51,190 nucleotides of DNA from CAZWCX01 sp964632945 (GCA_964632945.1 CAZWCX010000043.1:1-51190); one strand, 5' to 3'. Shown: positions 43,001 to 51,143, counted from the first letter of the stretch. Made by a program: numbers and translations. Notes: generated by a model from the letters alone, not told the origin.

Positions 43001-43258
43001 GGAGCGTCCGCACCCGCTGCACACCATCAGCGTCTTGCCCTGCAACACCAGGGTCTGCGCGACCTGTTCCGGGCGCAGCAGGCCGTTTTCGACCAGCACG
43101 CGTCCGAGCCGGACCCCCTCTCCGGCGGCGAGCCGCCGCGTCTGCTCCTCCGCCGCGCGCTCGACCTCCGCGGGTTGGACGAGGTTGAGGTCCACGAGGA
43201 TCTTGCCGAGCAGTCGGTCTTCGTCGCCGGGAGGGAGGGGCATGACGATCCTGGCCAT
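40022..43258 (-). CDS. Ser/Thr protein kinase with N-terminal zinc ribbon and C-terminal TPR
   Basis: The 1078-residue receptor-like kinase has, in order, an N-terminal GspE-N/MshEN-like unit (about 12-75), a zinc ribbon (Cys80/83/100/103) and an active-looking kinase domain (about 154-450: IGAGGMGAV 162-170, Lys185, HRDLKPAN 287-294, DFG 324-326). One membrane segment (about 485-505) and more than ten TPR units to the end follow. The kinase is cytoplasmic and the TPR half extracytoplasmic or periplasmic-like, a layout typical of planctomycetes. ATG 43258 is used, and 43243 is a close alternative. It follows its paralog by 56 bases and is likely cotranscribed. Target unknown. Confidence 0.86.
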   Translation of the reverse strand: MARIVMPLPPGDEDRLLGKILVDLNLVQPAEVERAAEEQTRRLAAGEGVRLGRVLVENGLLRPEQVAQTLVLQGKTLMVCSGCGRSFNAVSYRTGVVFACPDCGRELVIPGLAEMQTAILGAHATVKPASPPAETRGPAPPANPDAPPAGTPFGRYRLLRKIGAGGMGAVWQAWDTELRRLVALKQIRDEELGDAEAVTRFQREAQLAALLRHPRILTVYDVGVCEGKHYLTMDYVQGRTLESLLAESREAERAGTRGGPDLLRRVIGILADVAEAVGAAHAEGVVHRDLKPANVLLGRIHSRLPAAAEPPAVDGAPELAFVADFGLAKQIESDEMATTRAHLTVAGQALGTPAYMSPEQARGDTPRIGPRTDVWALGVILYETLAGTCPFRGANSWELLRAVQHDDPAPPRWYRPRIPVELEAVCLRALDKDPARRYPSAAEFADELLRWLRGDPVQARPPGPGQRAWRWIARRKRVFVPAAIVAVIGIGFLGYVMGAEGARRRQKAEWMREADGHAADGRWQDALLAYERARALDSDDPALAARRDDAARRLLEREATLVRDKRRAEELTAAAEVYLDARRELHNLRLRSYRSDWRLSEEEFTEYERLAARCAAQMEKTGEEARGWWVVGRVRQVLGDRTGAAEAFDRGLQVSPADGACRVARARLVFERALLGAFLERREAESEATLRTTLSLLDEAVRAGNADDFDLDVARACLKVVKGEPVARYCESMLKKWKGKDFQEEFHLLRGLGTQPLLLQDTSTAIQRRPGFYEAYLCRGLALHFLGFQDRAVQDLTRSLEINPRFGSAFLYRARCWEKLGKSEAALQDLHRASAIDPRDPEPQLKLATFHRLRREWDLALDHATRVTTLRPDDPESWIVRGLIRHEKGDPNAALEDWAQAIAADPQSVNAYLLRVRLHVQAGKHEEADAELTRAVDAVPGNIVLLLERAKRRHQRKDLAGAAADCDRVLSTSPDSGNAFLIRARVRLDQHDAAAAKADADRLLALDPKSAEGHLVRGLAHSALAHSDPERSRELWEAARADFERAIERSPQKSTLRRIAEHELERARAVLEASGAGS

Positions 43259-43314
43259 CGGGAACGGGGGTCAGCGGGGACGGTGCGGAACCGAAGATCG
43301 GACGCGGGGCACGG

Positions 43315-46300
43315 TCAGTCCTTCCGATCGAGTTGCTCGAGCAGCGCGCGCACCTGCTCCGGGTCCGCCCCGAGCGCGGCGGCCTTGCGCAGGTCCTCTT
43401 GCGCGGCCGCGTAGTCTGCTTGGGGATCTCCTCCGGATCGGGAACGCACCCAACCCCGGTTGCGCCGGGTGAGGGCGCGCAGTTGCCAGCCTTGCGGATC
43501 CGCGGGGGCGAGTTCGATCGCCTTGCCGAAGACGTCGAGGGCGCGCGCGAAGGCGGCGTCCGCCTTGGCGGCATCGCGCGCGCGCTCGGCCAGGTGGTTG
43601 CCCCAATTCAGCCAGAATCCGCCCAGGCTGATGTGCGGTTCCGCCCGTTCGGGGGCCAGGTGAGCCGCGTTTCGAAATGAGGCGACCGCCTGTTCCAGCA
43701 TGGTCGACGGGTCTTCGCCGCGGGCGGCGCGCCAGAGGGCGACGCGTTCGCACGCATCCCCGAGGTGGATCCAGGAATCGAAGAATTTCGGTTGGAGCCG
43801 AATCGCCTGTTGCAAGTCGGTGACTGCGCCGTCCCAAGCCTCGGCGGGGTCGCGGCCCGCGGACGCATGGATCCGGCCCAGTTCCAGCCGGATCGTGCCG
43901 CGGGAGCGCCAGGTCGAGACCTTTCCGGGATGCAGCGTGAGCGAGCGGGTGAAGTCCTCCTCGGCCCGGCCCAGACGTTCCGCGCAGGAATCGGGCGGCG
44001 CACCCTGCGACTGCAGGAACCGCGCGGTCGCGCGCTGGGTCCAGGACTCGTGGAACCGAGGGTCGCTTGCGATCGCGCGGTCGAAATCCTCGATGGCGGC
44101 GGCGAGTTCGGCGGACGGATCCCGCCCGGCGTTCTTCATCGTCTGACTGAGGCTGAGGCGCGCGGTCCCCCGCCAGACCATGGCCTGGAGGTTCCCGGGC
44201 TCCAGGGCGAGGCAGGCGTCAAGGTCGTCGATCGCCGAGCGACAGGTCTTCTCGATCTCCTCCCACGGGGCGGAGCGGTGCGGCGCCCACATGGCGCGCG
44301 CCCCTCCCCGGAGCCGCAGCGATTCCGCGCGTCGAGGCTCCAGGGCGAGGGCGCGGTCGAAGTCGGCGATCGCGGCCGCGAACCGCTCGTCCCTCCGGGC
44401 GGGAGGAGTGTTCGGGTCCGCCCCGAGGCTCATGCGCGCGATGCCCCGGTTTTCCCAGAAGGGCAGCCAGCCGAGGTCGTGTTCGAGCCCACGCGTGCAG
44501 GCCTCTTCGGCCCGGTCCCACCGGACTTCCTGGTAGGCTGCCGCGTAGAGGGCGTCGAAGGCCTCTTCCAGATCCGGATCGAGCGCGATCGCACGTTCGA
44601 GTCGCGCGCGAGCCGCGGCGGGTCCGGCCGTGCCGAACAACGCATGCATGCCCCCGACGCATTCGAGGCGCGCTTCGTGGACCCGCAGCAGCGCTTCCGG
44701 CCGGCGGTCCCACGACGGGTCGCGGGCCAATTCCGCCTGGAGGTCGGAAAGGGCGGCGCGCGCGGCCTCCTTCCAGCGACGCAATTCCTCGTCCTCCGCT
44801 TCGACTTCCGCGAGCGTGAGGTCGGCGGCTTCGGCGGTTCCGCCCGCGGCGGCGCGGCGTTCCCCGGCCGCGGCCATGGCGGCGAGATAGGCCGCGGGCA
44901 GCCGCGCCTGGAACCGTTGGAGGCAGAGCACCGCGCGCTCGTACAACGCGGGAGCGAGGCGCGGATCGCGCTTCAGCGCTTCCTCCTGCGCCTCCAGCGC
45001 CTCTCCGGTGCGGTGCAGCGCGCGCAGGAGGCGGCCGCGGTGGAACCAGGGCTCGGCCAGTTCGGGGGCCTGGAGACGGACGTCCGCGAAAGCCTGTTCG
45101 AGGGCGGCGAGGAAGGGGGCGTTGCGGCCCGCGATCCCGTTGCGGCGCAGTTCGAGCACCGCGGTCAGGGCGAGACCGGAGACGTTGCGGAGTTGCGCGA
45201 CCAATGCCTCCTGCTTCGCCTGTTCCCGCCGCCCGGCTTCTTCCGCCGCGCGACGCGCCTCCCGGGTCTCGCGCTCGCGGGCATCGGACGTCGCGCGCGC
45301 CCGCCACGCCACACCGCCGGCGCCTCCGATGAGGAGGACGGCGACCGCGATTCCCGCGGCGACGCGGGGGTGGGCGGCCGTCTTGCGCCAGAATCGATAG
45401 AGCATCCCCGGCCGGCGCGCCTCCACCGGATCCCCGCGCAACCAACGTCGCAATTCCTCGCTGAACTCCCGCGCCGACCGATAGCGCCGCTCGGCCGGCT
45501 TCTCCAACGCCTTGAGCGCCACCGCTTCGAGTTCCCGCGGCAAGTGCGGGTTGCGCGCGCGGGGAGGCGTCGGATCCTCCTTGACCACGGCGACCATGAT
45601 CTCCCAGGGGTTGCCCGCGTGCTCGAAGGGCGTCTGGCCGCACAGGAGGTCGTACAGCATCACCCCCAGCGACCAGACGTCCGAGCGCACGCCGACCTCG
45701 GCGCGCTGGCCGCGCGCCTGCTCCGGGCTCATGAACATCGGCGTGCCGAGGGTCTGGCCGTCGAGGGTGAGCGAACCGGCGCGCCGGGAGGCGGAGGGTC
45801 CGGCCGGCTCGACCGGCCCGCCCATCTCGCACGCCAGGCCGAAGTCCATCACGCACGGACGGTCATCCCGGTCCAGGAGCACGTTGCCGTGCTTCAGATC
45901 CCGATGAATCACACCGTGCTCGTGCGCGTGCGCCACGGCATCCGCGACCGCCGCGAGGATCGCGACGTCGCGGCGCAGCCGTTCCGGATCCGGACGTTCC
46001 CCGGAGCGGCGGGATTCCCGGGCCCCGTCGAGGTGCGCCTCGAAGGTGGAGCCGTCCACCCAGTCCATCGTGAGGTAGGGTTTCCCGTCGACTTCCCCGA
46101 CGTCGTGGATGGCCACGATCCCGGGGTGTCGCAGGGCCGCCGCCAGTCGGGCCTCACGCTGGAACCGGCGCACCGTGTCCCCGTCCTGTCCGGCGTCGCC
46201 CCGGATCTGCTTGAGGGCGACGACCCGATCCAGTTCGGTGTCCAGCGCCTTCCAAACCACCCCCATGCCGCCCTCGCCCAGGCGTTCGAGCAGCCGATAC

Positions 46301-46764
46301 CGGCCGAAGGCCGTACCCGGCGGCGGGCGTTCCGGTCCTGCGGTGTCGATCGCCCGGTGCAAGGTCCGTGCCGCCTGCGTGTCCCGGGCGTCGCTTCCGG
46401 TCGGGGAAAGCCGTTGCGTGAGGGCCGGATCCTGCGACCCGAGGAGTCCGGGCGGGATGCCCGGCAGGCGCAGCGGGGCGCCGCAGACGGAGCAGGGGAC
46501 CTCACGACCCGGTTCCCACCCCGGGGTCGGTTCCAGTCGGCCGCAAGGAACGCAGCGCAGGGGCACGGTTCGTCCCTGCAGCGCCTCGATCAGCCGCACC
46601 GGCGAGAGCAGACCGCGCTGGAACAGGTCGCGCGCCAGCACGGGAGGAGTGCGATCGCGGGGCAGGCCGGCGCGAATCGACGCGAGTTGTTCGCGGGTCA
46701 GCAGCGACCATTCGACCAGCAGGTCGGACAGCAGGCCGTCTTCGTCCAGGACGGGAGAGGACAT
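43315..46764 (-). CDS. Ser/Thr protein kinase with N-terminal zinc ribbon and C-terminal TPR (paralog)
   Basis: The 1149-residue protein repeats the plan of its neighbour: GspE-N-like segment (about 8-62), zinc ribbon (Cys71/74/91/94), kinase domain (RLGEGGMGVV 161-170, Lys185, HRDLKHGN 287-294 with His for the usual Pro, DFG 307-309), a membrane segment near 520-540 and about ten TPR-like units. The activation and catalytic motifs appear complete. ATG 46764 is used. Upstream open frame to 46914 is a shadow. A TTGACC-17-CAGAAT promoter fits. The pair arose by tandem duplication, and the TPR half probably senses or binds an envelope partner. Confidence 0.86.
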   Translation of the reverse strand: MSSPVLDEDGLLSDLLVEWSLLTREQLASIRAGLPRDRTPPVLARDLFQRGLLSPVRLIEALQGRTVPLRCVPCGRLEPTPGWEPGREVPCSVCGAPLRLPGIPPGLLGSQDPALTQRLSPTGSDARDTQAARTLHRAIDTAGPERPPPGTAFGRYRLLERLGEGGMGVVWKALDTELDRVVALKQIRGDAGQDGDTVRRFQREARLAAALRHPGIVAIHDVGEVDGKPYLTMDWVDGSTFEAHLDGARESRRSGERPDPERLRRDVAILAAVADAVAHAHEHGVIHRDLKHGNVLLDRDDRPCVMDFGLACEMGGPVEPAGPSASRRAGSLTLDGQTLGTPMFMSPEQARGQRAEVGVRSDVWSLGVMLYDLLCGQTPFEHAGNPWEIMVAVVKEDPTPPRARNPHLPRELEAVALKALEKPAERRYRSAREFSEELRRWLRGDPVEARRPGMLYRFWRKTAAHPRVAAGIAVAVLLIGGAGGVAWRARATSDARERETREARRAAEEAGRREQAKQEALVAQLRNVSGLALTAVLELRRNGIAGRNAPFLAALEQAFADVRLQAPELAEPWFHRGRLLRALHRTGEALEAQEEALKRDPRLAPALYERAVLCLQRFQARLPAAYLAAMAAAGERRAAAGGTAEAADLTLAEVEAEDEELRRWKEAARAALSDLQAELARDPSWDRRPEALLRVHEARLECVGGMHALFGTAGPAAARARLERAIALDPDLEEAFDALYAAAYQEVRWDRAEEACTRGLEHDLGWLPFWENRGIARMSLGADPNTPPARRDERFAAAIADFDRALALEPRRAESLRLRGGARAMWAPHRSAPWEEIEKTCRSAIDDLDACLALEPGNLQAMVWRGTARLSLSQTMKNAGRDPSAELAAAIEDFDRAIASDPRFHESWTQRATARFLQSQGAPPDSCAERLGRAEEDFTRSLTLHPGKVSTWRSRGTIRLELGRIHASAGRDPAEAWDGAVTDLQQAIRLQPKFFDSWIHLGDACERVALWRAARGEDPSTMLEQAVASFRNAAHLAPERAEPHISLGGFWLNWGNHLAERARDAAKADAAFARALDVFGKAIELAPADPQGWQLRALTRRNRGWVRSRSGGDPQADYAAAQEDLRKAAALGADPEQVRALLEQLDRKD

Positions 46765-47130
46765 GCGGGAATCCGATCGGATAGCGCGCCTGTCGGGTCG
46801 GATCGGACCTCGACGGTCCCCATTCTGCCGCCCTTCGGGCCCCGGGTCAATCGCGATGCCGTTCGATTCGACGGCGGCGGTGGGGTTAGGCTGCCTTCCG
46901 CCGCGCCCCGGCATCCCGGCGGGTCCCCATGATGCGGTTCATTCTCGCAGGCCCCCGCATCGACCTCGATGGCGACGGACTCGATCGCACTCGGAGCCGA
47001 TTCTCGCCCGCGCTTCGGGGGGGGCGCATGGGATCAAGCGCAGACCGGGATCGCGGGGAGGGACCCGCAACGCCACGCCGTCCGGAGGAAGAGGAGCAGG
47101 CCCGGGAGCCGGCCACGCCGGCCCCCGCGC
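46765..47130. other. Intergenic region, kinase promoter side
   Basis: I see no gene. The kinase promoter candidate sits at 46822-46850. The rest is very GC-rich and holds only low-complexity shadow frames. Confidence 0.45.
46822..46850 (-). promoter_or_regulatory. Promoter candidate of the kinase pair
   Basis: Minus-strand TTGACC (46845-46850) and CAGAAT (46822-46827) are 17 bases apart, 58 bases before ATG 46764. Confidence 0.45.
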
Positions 47131-47331
47131 CTAGCGGAGAAGAAACGCCCAGGCCCCGGCCACGGCCAGTCCGCCGGCCAGCCAGAGGACGACTCGATTC
47201 CACGCGCGCCCGGCGCCGGACTCCAGTCCTTCGGCCGCTTCCAGGACCTGCGTGCGGCCGTACTCCGGGCCGTACACCAGGCCGCTCCATTCCGCGCGCT
47301 CCAGGAGAGAATCCACGTAATTCGGCAACAT
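47131..47331 (-). CDS. Small C-terminally anchored membrane protein (66 residues)
   Basis: The product has a polar, helical first 42 residues and one membrane helix at about 46-64 (VVLWLAGGLAVAGAWAFLL) with an Arg at the end. I do not recognise it. ATG 47331 has only a weak GAG upstream, and the strong terminator at 47341-47379 ends ten bases before it. Translation therefore depends on read-through or a promoter within the terminator region. Upstream frame to 47388 would overlap that terminator. It could also be spurious, but length, hydrophobic tail and reading-frame content look real. Confidence 0.5.
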   Translation of the reverse strand: MLPNYVDSLLERAEWSGLVYGPEYGRTQVLEAAEGLESGAGRAWNRVVLWLAGGLAVAGAWAFLLR

Positions 47332-47340
47332 GACGGCACT

Positions 47341-47379
47341 CAAACAAAAAGGCCCCGGGGGTTCGCGTTCCCCGGAGCC
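47341..47379 (-). terminator. Rho-independent terminator on the minus strand
   Basis: A ten-base stem with one G-U pair (47370-47379 with 47351-47360) closes a nine-base loop and is followed by TTTTTGTTTG (47350-47341). It ends ten bases before the small membrane protein start and has no protein-coding gene upstream on that strand, so it terminates an RNA starting within 47380-47600 or acts as an attenuator. Confidence 0.75.
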
Positions 47380-47580
47380 CTCGAGCACTCTCGTGCCGGA
47401 TGCCGCTCAAATCACGGCAGGACTTTCCTGGCTTCGGGGACGTTCATTTCAGGGCGCGAGAAGTCCATTCAGGCCTCTCCCGACTGGGCGGGTTCGCAGG
47501 ACACCGGATCGATCCGTTCCGCCCTCCCTGGGCGGCGGCAACCGGTGGCGAAGAGCGGGTGTAGACCGACGGGGGAGGGG
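47380..47580 (-). ncRNA. Candidate structured RNA or leader upstream of a terminator
   Basis: The minus strand here has compact hairpins: a GCAC-GAGA-GTGC tetraloop hairpin (47385-47396), a CAGGA/TCCTG hairpin (47418-47430) and other complementary segments, just before a strong terminator. It holds no convincing protein gene. I do not recognise the RNA family. 6S, SRP, tmRNA and RNase P motifs do not fit. A small RNA or a riboswitch/attenuator for the 66-residue protein are the two options. The boundaries are approximate. Confidence 0.35.
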
Positions 47581-47672
47581 AAAGGTTCACAAAATCCACG
47601 AAATCGTCGTCGCGAACTCCGGCCGCGCCCCTGCCCCCGGCCGGTCGCCCTGCCGCCGGGAGCGGTTGAACC

Positions 47673-47701
47673 TTGTCCCGACCCTCGACCCGGGCTATAC
47701 T
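47673..47701 (+). promoter_or_regulatory. Sigma-70 type promoter of the 47785 gene
   Basis: TTGTCC (47673-47678) and TATACT (47696-47701) are 17 bases apart and about 85 bases before ATG 47785. Confidence 0.6.
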
Positions 47702-47784
47702 CTTTTTTTGGAAGGCAGGTTGTTCTCGCCCGTGACTGTCGGTTCGCGCCTCCTCGGCCGCCTCCGTGTCTCCAGGTCCCCGCC

Positions 47785-49014
47785 ATGCATCGCCTTCCCG
47801 ATTCCGGTCCGGTTTCCAGGCTCTGCGCCCTCTTCCTCGTTGCCGGACTCGTGCTCCTTCCGCGACCGGTCCGGGGCGACCTCGGACCGGAGCTGACCCC
47901 GGACACCTATGCCGCCATCCGCCACGCCCTGCTGCCGGCCGAAGAGGAGCGTCGTTGGGAGGGGATCGGCTGGCATCCGACGCTGTGGGACGGAGTGATC
48001 CAGGCGCATCGGGGCCGGATGCCGATGCTCGTGTGGGTGACGGAAGGCCACCCGCTCGGGCAGGCGTGTGCGGACGGGATCCAGGGGCGCCGCACGATCT
48101 GGTCGTCGGCCGCGATCGAGGTGATGGTGCGGAAGAACCTCGTCGCGGCGGCGGACACCGTGGGGAGGCTGCAGTCGAAGCCGGGGGCCGAAGCCACCCT
48201 GTTCCAGCGGTTCGTCGACCGGGTGGTAAGCGGCGGCCAGGTCCGACCCGCCCCCGGGATCTACCTCGTCACCCCGAGCGGCCTGCGCCTGGGCATGACG
48301 CGAAGCGCGGATCCGGACCACGTCGCCGGCGCGATTCGCGAGGCCTTGGAGGCGTGGGAGAAGACCCCCGAGCGGGACCGGTTCCTGACCGTGGATCCCG
48401 TCTCGGAATCGGCCTATCTTTCGCGTCCGGAGAAGGAGGTCCCGCACGACGGACTGGTCCTGCGGATCACGACCCGCGATCTTCCGGCCGGGCCCGACCC
48501 GGTCGCGGCCGAGCGGGGGTGGTGGAATCGGGATTTCGCCTGGTTCCGCAAGGAAGAGGCGCGCCGCTTCCTGCCCTCGAGTCCCGCCCCGGGGATGCGG
48601 CTCGAATTGCCCGGAGAACTGATCCTGCGGTTGGCGCAGTTCCATCTGGTCGACTTCGCCCGCGGTCAGGGCCGACCGTTCGACGCTCCGGCGGTCGAGC
48701 GGGCGAGCCTGACCTGTCACGTCGAATCGGTGAAACGCGGCGTGGCTCGCATTCGGTACGAAGGGGCGACCCGGGCCGCTCAGGAGGGGCGCGGGCTGGA
48801 AACGCGCTTGCTCGGGTGGGCGGAAGTGGACCTCGAGTCCGGGCGATTCCGAACCTTCGACCTGGTGGCGGTCGGGACCCGCTGGGGGAGCGACGTCGGG
48901 GGACGCCGCGCGGACGATCGCGGTCCCACGCCGATCGGATTCGCCTTCACCCTCGCGGGAGCCGGGGCGGGAGAGTGGGGCCCTCCCGCATTCGTTTCCC
49001 GGTACGGCTGGTAG
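47785..49014 (+). CDS. Exported protein with a thioredoxin-fold-like N-terminal region
   Basis: The 409-residue protein has a signal peptide (about 1-32, ending PVRGD). Residues about 60-145 (WDGVIQAHRGRMPMLVWVTEGHPLG, then VRKNLVAAADT and APGIYLVTPSG) look like a thioredoxin-type fold without an active CxxC pair. The second half (from residue about 180) is beta-rich, with the phrase RLELPGELILRLAQFHLVDFARG, then a strand-rich end. This half resembles exported planctomycete proteins of unknown role. ATG 47785 is chosen, with AGG about eight bases upstream and a good promoter. It is followed by the TPR gene on the opposite strand, convergent by 28 bases. No catalytic residues could be assigned. 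Confidence 0.72.
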   Translation: MHRLPDSGPVSRLCALFLVAGLVLLPRPVRGDLGPELTPDTYAAIRHALLPAEEERRWEGIGWHPTLWDGVIQAHRGRMPMLVWVTEGHPLGQACADGIQGRRTIWSSAAIEVMVRKNLVAAADTVGRLQSKPGAEATLFQRFVDRVVSGGQVRPAPGIYLVTPSGLRLGMTRSADPDHVAGAIREALEAWEKTPERDRFLTVDPVSESAYLSRPEKEVPHDGLVLRITTRDLPAGPDPVAAERGWWNRDFAWFRKEEARRFLPSSPAPGMRLELPGELILRLAQFHLVDFARGQGRPFDAPAVERASLTCHVESVKRGVARIRYEGATRAAQEGRGLETRLLGWAEVDLESGRFRTFDLVAVGTRWGSDVGGRRADDRGPTPIGFAFTLAGAGAGEWGPPAFVSRYGW

Positions 49015-49042
49015 ACCGGGCGCGGCCGGGAGTTCGGCCCGT

Positions 49043-50374
49043 TCACATGAACCGGTTGCTCCGCACCGGGGACTCGTTCCACTGGCGGCGGCGCTTTTCG
49101 GAATTCCTCAGGGCACCCGGGGCGTGCTCGGGAGCGATGGTGCGCGCCGTGCGCGCCAGCGCCTGCAAATCGTCCAGGTCCTGCAGGGTCGCCGGATCCC
49201 ATTCCGCGGATCCAATGCGCCGGGCCAGGGACTCGACCGTTCCCTCGACCGCGGGGAGTTGCCGCACTTCGCGCGTTTCCGGGTCCACGGCCAGGTGCGA
49301 ATCCCACGGGGACGTATTGAACTGGTAGAGGAAGGTGAGGAAGTCCGGGGCAAACGGGTGGTCCTGCGTCCAGCAGGAGGCATGGCTCCAGAGCAATTGC
49401 CCCGGCTGGTGGTTCCTCAGCGTGTGCAAGACCACGTTCTCCTGGCCGCCGAGGTCGTAGGCCACCACGAGCCCCGGCGCGGACGTGCCGCCCTCCGGCC
49501 ACGGCTCGACCGGAAGTCCGAGGGCATGGGCGGTCGCGTCGGCGAGGATCTGACTGGCGCGATCGGCAAGGGCGTAGACGCGAGGCGGGGCGAGGGCGAG
49601 CGTCCCGAGCGTCGTGCGCATCCGCTCGATCGCCTCCCGGCAGTTCGCCTCCGAGTCCTGGGTGTACGCGTAGCGCCCGTTCATGCCCTCGTTCGCCCCG
49701 TACGGCGAAAGGTGGAGCAGGAAAGACCCGGTGATCACCAGATGCCACCCGCGCAGATCGTGCCGATCGAGCGGGGTCACCGCGCGAACGGCATCGGCAC
49801 GCGCGATCATCCCCTCGACGGAGCGCGTCATCTGCACGTGATCGAACTCTTCGCTGGAGCGCAGGGAGGGGAGGAGTTTTCGGGGTTCTTCGAGATCGCC
49901 GGTCATCAGGCGGTTGAAGGCGAGCAGGTAGCGGCAGAGGAAACTCCGCTCCTGGAGGTCCGGATTCGCCAGCAGGTAGCGGCAAGCCTCTTCGTGCCGG
50001 CCGTCCTTTTCGAGGGCCCAGACCAGTTCGGTGAGGACTCGCTCGTCCGCGGGCGCGCGCTCCTGCGCGCGCGCGAGCACGGTCGCCGCGATTCCGTGCA
50101 ATCCCTGGTCGATCAGCTCGTAGCCGAGTTCGTACAGGAGTCGGACGTCGTCCGGTTCGCGCGCGGCATGGCGCACGAGACCCGCGAACCGGTCGCCGGC
50201 GATCGCCTGGGCGATCCGGGCGAATACCTCCATGGCGTCGGTCCAGCGCGCCGTGGAGTCGAGAAGTCCGGGGTAGTCGAGAGCGCTGCGGAAGCGCCGG
50301 AAGGCGACGCGGGGCTCTTCGCCGACCAGGGCATCGAGGGCTTGCGTTTTCACCGCCTCGTAGGATTCTTCCAT
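49043..50374 (-). CDS. TPR-containing protein of unknown function
   Basis: The 443-residue protein is helical in its first 175 residues, with TPR-like repeats (LLYELGYELIDQGLHGIAATVLARAQERAP; LTELVWALEKDGRHEEA). It then has a mixed alpha/beta domain (about 200-410) with distinct phrases such as VVAYDLGGQENVV and WSHASCWTQDHPFAPDFLTFLYQFN. I do not recognise this second part. No signal peptide is present. ATG 50374 has GGAAAG about six bases upstream, and a TTGACG-18-TACGAT promoter lies about 40 bases back. It diverges from the YbjN-like gene. Confidence 0.7.
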   Translation of the reverse strand: MEESYEAVKTQALDALVGEEPRVAFRRFRSALDYPGLLDSTARWTDAMEVFARIAQAIAGDRFAGLVRHAAREPDDVRLLYELGYELIDQGLHGIAATVLARAQERAPADERVLTELVWALEKDGRHEEACRYLLANPDLQERSFLCRYLLAFNRLMTGDLEEPRKLLPSLRSSEEFDHVQMTRSVEGMIARADAVRAVTPLDRHDLRGWHLVITGSFLLHLSPYGANEGMNGRYAYTQDSEANCREAIERMRTTLGTLALAPPRVYALADRASQILADATAHALGLPVEPWPEGGTSAPGLVVAYDLGGQENVVLHTLRNHQPGQLLWSHASCWTQDHPFAPDFLTFLYQFNTSPWDSHLAVDPETREVRQLPAVEGTVESLARRIGSAEWDPATLQDLDDLQALARTARTIAPEHAPGALRNSEKRRRQWNESPVRSNRFM

Positions 50375-50412
50375 TTCGACTTTCCGCGCTCCTTGGAACC
50401 GGGCACGAGGGG

Positions 50413-50442
50413 ATCGTAGCAGCGGGGCGCGGGGGGCGTCAA
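50413..50442 (-). promoter_or_regulatory. Sigma-70 type promoter of the 49043 gene
   Basis: Minus-strand TTGACG (50437-50442) and TACGAT (50413-50418) are 18 bases apart, 38 bases before ATG 50374. With the next promoter it forms a divergent pair. Confidence 0.6.
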
Positions 50443-50480
50443 GGCGCGCGGTCAGGCTCTCGTTGGCGGTCGATCCGGGA

Positions 50481-50509
50481 TTGTACGACGGGCCGCCTCC
50501 CGGTATACT
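50481..50509 (+). promoter_or_regulatory. Sigma-70 type promoter of the YbjN-like gene
   Basis: TTGTAC (50481-50486) and TATACT (50504-50509) are exactly 17 bases apart, 58 bases before ATG 50568. The -10 box repeats that of the 47673 promoter. Confidence 0.65.
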
Positions 50510-50567
50510 CTCCCGACTTCGCCGGAGGAGGCGAGCGATCGACCCATCATCGAAGAGGAGGATTTCC

Positions 50568-51140
50568 ATGATCAAGCCGTGGATCAAGTGGACCGTGGCG
50601 GCCGCGCCGGTGCTGGCGCTGGCCATCTTCGGCGCCTGGCTGTCGGCGGACGAACATCCGGCCGGCGGCGCGGGCGAACACCCCGCCGGCGCGACCGAGG
50701 CCCTCGGCGTGACCCTCACCCCGGAGTCGCTGAAGTCCTTCCTGCAGGACATGCATTACAAGGTCAAGGAGCAACCCACGAGCGACCTCGGACCCATCTA
50801 CGACATCACGGTCACCGTCGCCGGCGAGAGCTGGCCGGTGTCGATCAACGTCTCGGCGAAGAATCCCAACCTGATCTACGTGACCCTGGCCGCGGGCGGG
50901 GAAATCGACCCGGCCCAGGTCTCTCCCGCCGCCCTCCTCGAGCTGCTGGCAGCCAACGACAAGTATACCCCCACCCACTTCTCGTACGATCCGAACCTCA
51001 AGCGCTTCTTCCTCTATCGCGTGTTCCCCAACCTCGACATCACGAAGGAACAGATGCTGCTGGAGTTCGGCAACATCGCGACGGTGGCGAGCCGGACCCG
51101 GGATCTCTGGGATTCCACGCGCTGGAACAAGGGCAGCTAG
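50568..51140 (+). CDS. Exported YbjN-domain-like protein
   Basis: The 190-residue protein has an N-terminal signal or anchor (residues 1-27, WTVAAAPVLALAIFGAWLSA), a His/Gly/Ala-rich linker, and a domain from about residue 47 to the end. That domain has the YbjN/type-III-chaperone-like order (TPESLKSFLQDMHYKV, then strands IYDITVTV, WPVSINVS and the LLELLAANDKYTPTHFSYDP and FFLYRVFPN phrases). The family, often linked to stress or secretion, is usually cytoplasmic, so a signal peptide here is unusual. ATG 50568 has GAGGAGG six to seven bases upstream. A strong promoter and a hairpin after the stop frame it as a single-gene unit. The exact role is unknown. Confidence 0.75.
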   Translation: MIKPWIKWTVAAAPVLALAIFGAWLSADEHPAGGAGEHPAGATEALGVTLTPESLKSFLQDMHYKVKEQPTSDLGPIYDITVTVAGESWPVSINVSAKNPNLIYVTLAAGGEIDPAQVSPAALLELLAANDKYTPTHFSYDPNLKRFFLYRVFPNLDITKEQMLLEFGNIATVASRTRDLWDSTRWNKGS

Positions 51141-51143
51141 CCC

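Noticed and set aside
47480..47500. A tRNA T-arm-like GGGTTCGCAGG sequence
   Set aside because: No acceptor, anticodon or D arm can be formed around it, so it is not a tRNA.
47380..47580. 6S, SRP, tmRNA or RNase P RNA
   Set aside because: I compared the minus strand with remembered landmarks of each. Only short fragments (such as AGGAAAGTCC) match, and the required neighbouring motifs are missing.
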